13,691 nt of DNA from Candidatus Thalassarchaeaceae archaeon (GTDB lineage Archaea > Thermoplasmatota > Poseidoniia > Poseidoniales > Thalassarchaeaceae). A program made the translations under genes and the position numbers. The stretch covers positions 1 to 13,691 of the forward strand of contig JASLJW010000077.1 in assembly GCA_030747885.1 (NCBI GenBank), given 5' to 3'. The notes beneath the pieces are model-generated. The model had not been told where the DNA came from. It saw nothing but the letters and a program-made list of their open reading frames with translations, and searched no databases. Shown here piece by piece: positions 6,662-13,691 of this stretch (position 1 is the first letter of the stretch; each line of letters opens with the position of its first letter).

Positions 6662-8275
6662 TTAGAAGTCCATGCCATCCATCATGCCTTCTCCACCCAT
6701 ACTGACACCTTTGGATGAAATTACATCATCTATTCTAAGAATCATGGTGGCAGTCTCCGTAGCACTCTGAATTGCCTGCTCTACTACTCTAACAGGTTCG
6801 ACTACGTTGGCTTCTTCCATATCCATGACTCCGCCTTCAAACACATTCACTCCGAAAGTGGAACGACCCTCTGCGTGTGCCTTTCTCACATCAATGATGG
6901 TGTTTACGGGGTCTAATCCTGCATTCTCTGCAAGCGTCCTAGGGATTACCTCAAGAGCACCTGCAAATGCCTCGATTGCCATCTGCTCTCTTCCACCTAC
7001 ACCTTCTGCAAATGTTCTGAGATCTCTGCTAAGTGCTGCAAGAACACTGCCACCACCGGTTAGAATCGCACCATCTTCATGAGCAACGCTAACAACTCCA
7101 ATGGCGTCATCAAATGCTCTTCTAATTTCATCGACGACATGATCAGTACCGCCTCTCAATAGTACACTTACACTCTTTGCCTCTTCACAACCAGTAAGGA
7201 ATACCATGTCGGATTCCCCAATCTTTCTCTCTTCGACCTTTGAACAAATTCCCAAGTCGTCTTCCGATAAGTCGTCTATGTTTGTTACAATACGGCCACC
7301 TGTGGCCTTGGAAAGTGCTTCCATATCTGATTTCTTGGCTCTTCGAACTGCAAAAATCCCTGACTTTGCCATATAGTGCTGGGCGAGATCATCTATTCCT
7401 TTCTGGCAAATGACAACATTGGCTCCTGACGAAATAATTCCGTCAACCAATCCTTTCAGATACGATTCCTCTTCATCGAGGAATTGTGCGAGCATATTCG
7501 GGTCTGTAATCTGAATCTTCGCATCTACTTCGGTTTTCTTAACCTCTATAGCTGAATTGATTAGAGCGACTTTGGCACCATTTACTGAACGCGGCATCCC
7601 ACTGTGTACTCTTTCCTTATCTAGTATAATTCCATCAACCAATGTACTATCTTTGATTGACCCACCCTGCTTTTTCTCCACCTTTACATCGTCAAGATCT
7701 ACAATTACTTCTCCGTCAGATTCCGTGGCAACCTTCATCACTGCTTCAACGCAAATCTCTGCAAGGAATGCCTTGACTGCACCAGCACTCTTTCCGGTTA
7801 AGGCCGTCTTTGCGACTTCATGCAACATTGCTTCATCGACGTCTATTGAATGATTTTCCAATAATTCAAGACAACGTTCCGCAGCAATTCTAAATCCTTC
7901 ACAAATAATTGTTGGATGTACATTCTGTTCAATGAGATCCTCGGACCTTTTGAGTAATTCACCAGCAAGAACAACTGCAGAAGTTGTTCCATCGAAGCAA
8001 TGTGCCTCTTGTGTCTTGGCTACTTCGATAATCATCTTTGCAGCTGGATGTTCAATATCCATCTCTTTCAAGATGGTTGCACCATCATTTGTGATGATTA
8101 CATCACCCATAGAATCGACAAGCATCTTATCCATGCCTTTTGGGCCAAGAGTGGTTCTTACTGCATCAGCGACTGCCTTTGCAGCAGCGATATTATTGCT
8201 TTGAGCAGTTCTACCTCTACTTCGTGTAGTCCCTTCCTTTAGTATGTAGATAGGTTGTTGACCGGATTGTTGCAT
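6662..8275 (-). CDS. thsA: Thermosome subunit (group II chaperonin)
   Basis: ATP-dependent double-ring cytosolic folding machine with a built-in lid. Length (537) is usual. Motifs: LGPKGMDK at 43-50, NDGATILK at 63-70, DGTTSAVVLAGELL from 95, an apical domain with the helical-protrusion region (SGANVVICQKGIDD, then FAVRRAKKSDMEALSKATG), RGGTDHVVDEIRRAFDDA, GGGSVLAALS, and NTIIDVRKAH. The C terminus is Gly/Met-rich (GGEGMMDGMDF). One oddity is at the nucleotide loop: the normally invariant GDGTT reads FDGTT, with F94 in place of Gly and CF before the Asp where VG is usual. The ATG at 8275 is in context; GGGG lies about 10 bases upstream as a weak ribosome-binding site. It is downstream of the surface protein gene and upstream of the flavodoxin fusion on the same strand. 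Confidence 0.97.
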   Translation of the reverse strand: MQQSGQQPIYILKEGTTRSRGRTAQSNNIAAAKAVADAVRTTLGPKGMDKMLVDSMGDVIITNDGATILKEMDIEHPAAKMIIEVAKTQEAHCFDGTTSAVVLAGELLKRSEDLIEQNVHPTIICEGFRIAAERCLELLENHSIDVDEAMLHEVAKTALTGKSAGAVKAFLAEICVEAVMKVATESDGEVIVDLDDVKVEKKQGGSIKDSTLVDGIILDKERVHSGMPRSVNGAKVALINSAIEVKKTEVDAKIQITDPNMLAQFLDEEESYLKGLVDGIISSGANVVICQKGIDDLAQHYMAKSGIFAVRRAKKSDMEALSKATGGRIVTNIDDLSEDDLGICSKVEERKIGESDMVFLTGCEEAKSVSVLLRGGTDHVVDEIRRAFDDAIGVVSVAHEDGAILTGGGSVLAALSRDLRTFAEGVGGREQMAIEAFAGALEVIPRTLAENAGLDPVNTIIDVRKAHAEGRSTFGVNVFEGGVMDMEEANVVEPVRVVEQAIQSATETATMILRIDDVISSKGVSMGGEGMMDGMDF

Positions 8276-8349
8276 AGTCTTACGCCCCTTGGTGCGAGTC
8301 GGGCGACTCAGCCCGCCGTCTTAAGACCACGGACGAGAAGAGTGTGTGC
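8276..8349 (-). promoter_or_regulatory. Thermosome upstream region with palindromes
   Basis: This 74-base gap holds a perfect 10-base palindrome GTCTTAAGAC at 8318-8327 and a hairpin GAGTC-GGGC-GACTC at 8296-8309. The palindrome lies about 43 bases upstream of the thermosome ATG, where an archaeal TATA element of a short-leader transcript could sit, so it may be a promoter overlapped by a regulator site. The hairpin would lie in the leader, or act on the end of the upstream transcript. No T-run terminator is visible. Confidence 0.35.
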
Positions 8350-11300
8350 TTAGAGGCCCTGTTGGTCCAACCATTGTTGCCCATAATGCTCCCATTGCTC
8401 CATTGTCCAACCGTCAGGCAAGCCAGTAGCAGGGAGTGGGGGGCCAGAAGAAACTACAGCAGCAGGTGGCGATGGAGTTACTGGCTCCATCACAGGGGCC
8501 GGAGCAATAGGCGTAGAAGGAGACATTTCAGGCGCGGGCGATATCGAGCGGTATTTTTCATCTAACGAAGTCTGGTAATCTGCAAGACTTACAACTTCAT
8601 CCTCAATATCGAGATTGCCTCTTACAACTTGCAATAAAACAACAAATAATCCAATGATGACTACTACAGAGGCCATGACTGCTGCGATACTGCCCCATGC
8701 AACACCTTCTTCGGCTTCTTCAAATTGAGCGATTCTAACAAAGGTGACTGAATGCGTATGTTCAACTGTATCGAGGTCAGCATCAATTTCTAATGTAAAA
8801 TTAAGCGTCTTTGAGGCCTCATCTAGATTCGTCATTGCAAGTTCAGACGGATCAATCTCAATTTGAATCGTACGACGTTGATCCGGCCCAAGTTGGAATT
8901 CACGATCTAATTCGTTAATCCTTGGATTGAATCCATAAGCAGTCATCTCATTCGCACTAAGATCAAGTCTAATTTGTTGGGACATCGTAGGATGGCGGTT
9001 GTGGATTTCAAAGGTCAACAATGTTGGAGGATTGACTTGGATAATTTCTGTAGGTGCGGGGCCAAGCACATTGACCCACCCCTGTGTGCCTACATCGAAA
9101 ACTGCCGAACCAGTAGCAGAAGGAGAAGCCTCACTCCCATCGTAATTCATCGATGTAGCAGTCAAAGTTAGAGTCTGGGAACCAGAGGTTCCCTCCTCGA
9201 ATCCATAGCAGAAAGTAGCATTGTATGAGGCACCTGGGGATATTACAGGAGTTTGAGCAGGACTCAAAATTTGCCCATTAGAATTTCTTAATTCTACAAT
9301 TATTGAATCCGAACCGCCAGTAACAAGTGTGAATTGGTCATCCATATTCCCTATATTCTGAACTTCCCATTGTCCTGTTCTACATGAATCACCGGCCGAA
9401 AAGGTTTGGCCACTCATATCCAAATCCTCAACCACTACCTCATAGGTAGGAGGAACCGTTAGTCGAATCTGCTGTACTACGTTGTATGAGGGGTCTGTCT
9501 GAGATGTTGCTGTGACGTCTATCAGATACACGTCAGGAGGCAATCCAAAGGGCATTGGAAGTAAGACATAGGTTACTGTATCACCGCCAAAGGCATCCAT
9601 TACTCCTGTTTCAACAGATGAAAGAGATGCCTGTAAACGATAATCAGCTTGGGTAAGAGATAGGTTGTAATTCGAATCAGAATTCCCATTATTCACAAAG
9701 CCGATCTCAATCTGTTGTGATTGCCCATTAGACGGCACCGTAATATCTGTAGAAATGGCACTCATCGTAATGTCATTTACCACTGGCACATCTACGTATA
9801 TCTTCCATGTAGACTGAGCAGATGCAGGAGGAACTGCATTTGTTAGAAGAGTAATCTCAACAATCCCAGGAGTAGCCTGAGCTGGAGCCGTCAACTGAGC
9901 GATTATCTCAACAGTCTCTCCCTTTTCAACAGATATTTGAGTAATGGGGACACCTGTAGAATTAAACCATTGTAAATCAGATAATGACCATAACGTATCA
10001 TCAAAATAAGCACCAAAACTCCACGAAGCAGGCTCATTTCCAGTATTCTGGAGACGCATTGTAACATTGCCTGTAGAAGAAGGAGGGAGCGTTAACGCAG
10101 GATTAGTGACTGTCTTCTGTCTAAAGTTTGCAGAATACGATGAGTCAACTGTGACATCAAGATATATGGAACCCTTATTCAAACCATTTACTGAATCATT
10201 AACCCATAACGACCAAACATTCGTCTCTACATTTGAACCAGCAGGAATTGAAAGATTAATCCAAAACTCGGAAGTATTTCCGGGTTCAATGGGCATGATT
10301 GTAACTGTGTTATCGTGGTCAAGGGGTTCAGTCGAATCAATTCGGATTGGAAATTGAGCCATCCATGATGAATTTGAAACTTTACTATGCAATGTGGGTG
10401 TAATTGTCCTGTAACCATTGTTTGTAATTGTGCAAAACAAAGAGGGAGGAGAAGGATCAGCAGGAATAACAGTATAGACGCTTCCTAAGGGATTATTACA
10501 ATCCAATTCAATAGTATAGTTATCTACTTTCTCTATTCCAAACAATATCATATCATCAACGTGCATACCTTGTGTAGCATCGTTATTGTCTGAAGTGAAA
10601 TGGAAACCTAAAGCATAATTTGAGTTAGGGAAAACATCAGTCATATTCCATACCAATGGAGTCCACTGCCCAGATGTGGTTCCAATAGTAGCATCAGAGA
10701 GATTGAAACTTTGTTCTGTAAGTCCATTATAGGCCGCTAGGGCAACTTCATCTCCAGAACCCAATGTACCCCATGCTTGAATACGAGCCTGCAATGAAAC
10801 GAAATCAAATCCTTTGACCTGAACAGAACATAATGCAAGCCCTTGTGATGGATCGAATCCATAGGCATTAGAGAGAGTTCCATCCAGTTGACCATAACCT
10901 AATGCATCAAAACCATCGTTACAATTTGCATTGGTATCAGGCCACATCCACCACATCCAATCATTTCTATTGCTAATGTAAACACCACTATCCTTGGCGT
11001 GTTGCAAATGCCTAGTTCCTTCTGCAGAAGAAGATGTTGTGAGCATCTGGAATTGACCCTCATCCTTCAAAGCGTAATTATCTCCTACTTCATATCCAGC
11101 ACCTACCCACATAGGTATAGAGTAAGATGTTGGGCAATCAGAACTACCATCTCCATCAGTATCGCCACATAATGCGGATTCGATTTTATCGTGATACACA
11201 GCGACAATTACGTTCTCATCGTAAACATCGTTTAGGTCATTAGAATCCAAAACACCTGCATCAACACTTCCTCGTAAGATATAGCCCCCAGACAAAGTTC

Positions 11301-11733
11301 CATCTTCAGAAAGATGACTGTGGGCGGCTTCAGGAGTCCATTCTACTGTCTCAATAGATGATTGCCCTCCAGAGAGAGATAGGTTGGCTGTCCATGAGGC
11401 CACCACGAAACCAATAGGGTGCCAGACCTCCATCGTTGCAACCGCACTGGCTGGATCCAATCGAGTACCGGCATTCTGGAAGGTAAATGATAACTCAATA
11501 TCTTGACGAGTAAACATGTAATCAACAGATGAACCATCTGGTTGAGTAAATTGAGAAGCCGGGAAAGAAGAGTTTCCATAAGCCACATCAGTTGCAGCAA
11601 AGTCAACTAGAGCTCGGCCAGACGTATCCGACGCCAGATTATCGCCCAACGTAGAGGAAGAGTCCAATGAAAAGGGAGCTAAAGATACGAATAGTAGAGT
11701 CATCGTCAGGATAAGTGCGCCAGTTCGACCCAT
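8350..11733 (-). CDS. Large secreted, membrane-anchored Ig-like surface protein
   Basis: About 1127 residues from ATG 11733 (an in-frame TTG at 11742 adds three). A signal peptide is clear (GALILTMTLLFVSLAPFS). The ectodomain contains a calcium-loop-like CGDTDGDGSSDC (189-200), a Trp cluster WMWWMW (about 259-264), a jelly-roll-like region ending GMHVDDMILFG (about 389-399), and then several repeated beta-sandwich segments of CARDB/NEW3 type with N.GN motifs (NNGYRTITP, NTGNEPASWSF, NNGNSDSNYNLSL, NIGNMDDQFTL). Many N-x-S/T sites suggest glycosylation. One transmembrane helix (about 1014-1037, AAVMASVVVIIGLFVVLL) is followed by a 90-residue cytoplasmic tail: a Pro-rich linker and GWTMEQWEHYGQQWLDQQ at the end. 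Probably a cell-envelope or adhesion protein. The specific function is unknown, and no catalytic domain was recognised. Confidence 0.88.
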   Translation of the reverse strand: MGRTGALILTMTLLFVSLAPFSLDSSSTLGDNLASDTSGRALVDFAATDVAYGNSSFPASQFTQPDGSSVDYMFTRQDIELSFTFQNAGTRLDPASAVATMEVWHPIGFVVASWTANLSLSGGQSSIETVEWTPEAAHSHLSEDGTLSGGYILRGSVDAGVLDSNDLNDVYDENVIVAVYHDKIESALCGDTDGDGSSDCPTSYSIPMWVGAGYEVGDNYALKDEGQFQMLTTSSSAEGTRHLQHAKDSGVYISNRNDWMWWMWPDTNANCNDGFDALGYGQLDGTLSNAYGFDPSQGLALCSVQVKGFDFVSLQARIQAWGTLGSGDEVALAAYNGLTEQSFNLSDATIGTTSGQWTPLVWNMTDVFPNSNYALGFHFTSDNNDATQGMHVDDMILFGIEKVDNYTIELDCNNPLGSVYTVIPADPSPPSLFCTITNNGYRTITPTLHSKVSNSSWMAQFPIRIDSTEPLDHDNTVTIMPIEPGNTSEFWINLSIPAGSNVETNVWSLWVNDSVNGLNKGSIYLDVTVDSSYSANFRQKTVTNPALTLPPSSTGNVTMRLQNTGNEPASWSFGAYFDDTLWSLSDLQWFNSTGVPITQISVEKGETVEIIAQLTAPAQATPGIVEITLLTNAVPPASAQSTWKIYVDVPVVNDITMSAISTDITVPSNGQSQQIEIGFVNNGNSDSNYNLSLTQADYRLQASLSSVETGVMDAFGGDTVTYVLLPMPFGLPPDVYLIDVTATSQTDPSYNVVQQIRLTVPPTYEVVVEDLDMSGQTFSAGDSCRTGQWEVQNIGNMDDQFTLVTGGSDSIIVELRNSNGQILSPAQTPVISPGASYNATFCYGFEEGTSGSQTLTLTATSMNYDGSEASPSATGSAVFDVGTQGWVNVLGPAPTEIIQVNPPTLLTFEIHNRHPTMSQQIRLDLSANEMTAYGFNPRINELDREFQLGPDQRRTIQIEIDPSELAMTNLDEASKTLNFTLEIDADLDTVEHTHSVTFVRIAQFEEAEEGVAWGSIAAVMASVVVIIGLFVVLLQVVRGNLDIEDEVVSLADYQTSLDEKYRSISPAPEMSPSTPIAPAPVMEPVTPSPPAAVVSSGPPLPATGLPDGWTMEQWEHYGQQWLDQQGL

Positions 11734-11890
11734 AGCAATCAACAGTCAACGCAGTCGTGGCGCGGTAATAAGGTTGAGGCGATTGCGCTCATTTTCAATC
11801 CGCTGGAAATATACAAAATTCCCTAGAATTAGGTCTCCAAGCATCTAGAATGGGCAAGCACTTAGGCACGATACTCGCGCGTATTGGTTC
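11734..11890. promoter_or_regulatory. Divergent promoter region, shared TATA-like core
   Basis: The region between the surface protein and the membrane protein genes. The AT-rich core at 11806-11820 reads GAAATATACAAAATT on plus and holds GTATATTTC on minus, so it offers a TATA-like element in both directions. It lies about 75 bases from each start codon. No convincing Shine-Dalgarno precedes either start. A 26-codon ORF begins at 11850 on the plus strand. Confidence 0.45.
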
Positions 11891-13021
11891 GTGGCAGTTC
11901 GAAGATCCCTTTTTGCGCGGATTTGGCTGACCATGATTATCGGAGGACAGGTCCTAATTGCACCTGCATTCGCATTCGCAATCACATACTTGATTGATGT
12001 AGATACTAGTACTGCCAGCCTTAGCGTAAGAATCGATCTAGTTCCTTGGATATTATCTGCTGCGCTTGCTTACGGGATAATTTCGTTTATCCTAGCCCTA
12101 ATCGCAGGCGGATTCATGCCAATTTCCGTTGCAGACAGAGGAGGCTGGTTGGCTAGATTCGGCCTTAGAGATAAATTCCGAGATCCTGATGCAATAGATT
12201 CCGCGCGTGAGAGGCTCAGAACTAGCCCATTTGGAAGAATGATTCGGATTGTCCACTACGAGGTTCAGAATGAAAGACGTGGTTTATTGGAAGTTCATGG
12301 AGGGCTCCAAATGTTGGCAGCCCCTTTGCAAATAGCATTGGTAATTACTCCAATGTTAGCAATGCAATATACGCCTGATTCATGGGTTGCAGAGGGGCAT
12401 CTATTGGAATATGGATTGTTGATTTATTTCGTAGGGCTATTAATCGGATTCAGAATTTACCCCCATTATGCAGCAAGACTAGTTGGGACAGTATCTACCA
12501 TTAGAGTAGTAATGGAGAAGATTACCAAACTCACTTGGACTCTTCCGGTGCTAATTCTTTGGATAGCTGTTAGATTCATCATTGGAGTTTTATTTGAGTT
12601 CTTGGGAATAGAAATGGCTAACTGGCAATCATTAGCAGTAGAAAAAACACTGATTGAATCGTTTCTCCCAGTAGAAGTTACAGTCCCTGAATCTTCATTC
12701 ATTGATATGTTGGTCGCTTTATCCGTTCTACCTATTGCCACCTTTACTACGATTACAGTATTAGGTGGTGGCGCAATTGCTGTACCCAGATGGATGCAAG
12801 ATCCTGCAAGTAAACTAATTGAAATCGATGAAAATAAAGAAGAGGAAAATACCCCCCTTCAACCATTCAGTTCGTTGCAAAGTACTACAATTGCCATTGA
12901 TGAAGAAGAAATAAACCAGGAAATCGAAATTATCGAGAATACACCTACCGGTGGATTTTCGGGATGGGTAGCATCACAAGTTGTAGAAAAATTAGAAGCA
13001 AGAACAAGAAAAAAGGGATGA
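11891..13021 (+). CDS. Polytopic membrane protein of unknown function
   Basis: I do not recognise this 376-residue protein. It has about six hydrophobic segments (roughly 11-34, 49-73, 138-159, 172-190, 216-238, 269-297). Between the second and third is a charged loop (about 80-137) with arginine-rich stretches (RFGLRDKFRDPD, SARERLR). The C-terminal 70 residues are soluble: an acidic patch (EIDENKEEEN and DEEEINQEIEIIE) and a basic end (KLEARTRKKG). The start is uncertain: GTG at 11891 gives a positively charged N terminus before the first helix, and ATG at 11933 is the alternative, lying two bases after a short upstream ORF. The stop codon directly abuts the stop of the converging gene. A transporter or envelope role is possible but unsupported. 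Confidence 0.8.
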   Translation: MAVRRSLFARIWLTMIIGGQVLIAPAFAFAITYLIDVDTSTASLSVRIDLVPWILSAALAYGIISFILALIAGGFMPISVADRGGWLARFGLRDKFRDPDAIDSARERLRTSPFGRMIRIVHYEVQNERRGLLEVHGGLQMLAAPLQIALVITPMLAMQYTPDSWVAEGHLLEYGLLIYFVGLLIGFRIYPHYAARLVGTVSTIRVVMEKITKLTWTLPVLILWIAVRFIIGVLFEFLGIEMANWQSLAVEKTLIESFLPVEVTVPESSFIDMLVALSVLPIATFTTITVLGGGAIAVPRWMQDPASKLIEIDENKEEENTPLQPFSSLQSTTIAIDEEEINQEIEIIENTPTGGFSGWVASQVVEKLEARTRKKG

Positions 13022-13621
13022 TCACTCTTCTTCTGCATTTGTAGGCATATTAGATTCTGAAAGGGAATGTCCATCCAATATCATAACCCTGAGACTCCCC
13101 CACAACCATCCATCAATTCGAGACCGTCCCAAATCAGGCCTAGGATAATCCAACAAAATATGGTGACAAGAGGAGCAGCGAACTGAATCTAAAGCCCAAA
13201 AAGGATTAGAGGAACTACAACAAGGAAAAGATTCAACCCTAATTCTATTCAATTCGTGTATTAAATTCATAGAATAGGGGAACCGGAACATTGGATCTAA
13301 ATCAAAGGGAACTATTCGACTTAGAATCACCCATGATGAACCAACTATTAGGCCAAAACCGACTGAAGAAGGAGATTGATTGAGCATTATAATCCCCAAT
13401 ACCAAGGGAATCAAACCGAAGGGAATAGATGCCCAATACGCCCTTCTAATTCTTAGAATCTGCAGTATTAACGATTCATTGATTTCAGGAGGATTTGGAT
13501 GATCTACCAAATCAAGAGAACGAATGGATATTCGTGGCAATATTACTAGCGGTATTCGAGTGAAAAACCAACCAAAAAACATAGCAATTATCAGGCGGGA
13601 TAACTCAGTGAAAAAATCCAT
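13022..13621 (-). CDS. Small membrane protein with C-terminal cysteine knuckle
   Basis: An unrecognised 199-residue protein. Hydrophobic segments are at about 8-29, 66-81 and 87-104. The soluble C-terminal part carries C134, C135, C149 and C152; RCSSCHHILLDYPRPDLG resembles one half of a zinc ribbon, so a metal site is possible. I chose ATG at 13621-13619 because GGGG sits six bases upstream; an in-frame GTG at 13633 would add four residues. It starts one base after the stop of the gene to its right, so the two are probably co-transcribed. It converges with no spacer on the polytopic membrane protein gene. Confidence 0.75.
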   Translation of the reverse strand: MDFFTELSRLIIAMFFGWFFTRIPLVILPRISIRSLDLVDHPNPPEINESLILQILRIRRAYWASIPFGLIPLVLGIIMLNQSPSSVGFGLIVGSSWVILSRIVPFDLDPMFRFPYSMNLIHELNRIRVESFPCCSSSNPFWALDSVRCSSCHHILLDYPRPDLGRSRIDGWLWGSLRVMILDGHSLSESNMPTNAEEE

Positions 13622-13622
13622 C

Positions 13623-13691
13623 TCAATCCCCACGAAGCCGTTTCAGTACCACTTCTACCTTATCCATACCACGTGATATATCGTCTCTTGA
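13623..13691 (-). CDS. 3' end of an unidentified gene (partial)
   Basis: The open frame entering from the right edge encodes 22 residues ending SRGMDKVEVVLKRLRGD and stops at TGA 13625-13623, one base before the ATG of the next gene. The charged, helix-like sequence and tight spacing look like a genuine protein C terminus. Too little is present to name it. Confidence 0.5.
   Translation of the reverse strand, partial: SRDDISRGMDKVEVVLKRLRGD

Overview
The window looks like chromosomal sequence from a planktonic marine euryarchaeon, most likely Marine Group II/III (Poseidoniales-like). The support is archaeal-type ribosomal proteins L3 and L4 in the archaeal gene order, a group II chaperonin (thermosome), a Hef-type DNA repair helicase, a very large secreted Ig-like surface protein with a Pro-rich cytoplasmic tail ending in a Trp-rich motif, and tightly packed genes of moderate GC. 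The lineage is inferred from gene content and protein style; no rRNA is present. No tRNA, rRNA, CRISPR array, transposase or integrase was seen.

Layout: on the minus strand, bases 1-1411 hold the start of a ribosomal protein operon (L3 then L4). L4 runs off the left edge and is interrupted by in-frame stops. A 300-base divergent, GC-rich, hairpin-containing region (1412-1711) separates it from a Hef/FANCM-type helicase on the plus strand (1712-3475). The helicase lacks the XPF nuclease part but ends in a PCNA-binding-like peptide. It converges, with one base between stops, on a minus-strand group. In transcription order that group is the surface protein (11733-8350), the thermosome (8275-6662), a tandem flavodoxin/SdhB-like fusion (6586-4337) and an HdrB/SdhE-like protein (4337-3477). 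A divergent intergenic region (11734-11890) separates the surface protein from a plus-strand polytopic membrane protein (11891-13021). That gene abuts, with no gap, a minus-strand membrane protein with a Cys-rich knuckle (13622 side start, 13022 end), itself preceded by the 3' end of another gene at the right edge.

The most unusual content is the two-gene unit at 3477-6586. It has the architecture of the SdhB plus HdrB/SdhE electron-transfer modules (as in TfrB or type-E succinate:quinone reductases), but nearly all cysteines that would hold the [2Fe-2S], [4Fe-4S]/[3Fe-4S] and CCG-type clusters are gone. Two well-preserved CysJ-type FMN flavodoxin domains are fused at the front. This suggests an iron-sulfur electron relay that lost its metal clusters and gained flavin domains, which would fit iron-poor surface seawater. 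The function remains inference. The two flavodoxin copies share a core that is almost identical at DNA level within more diverged flanks, pointing to recent duplication or gene conversion.
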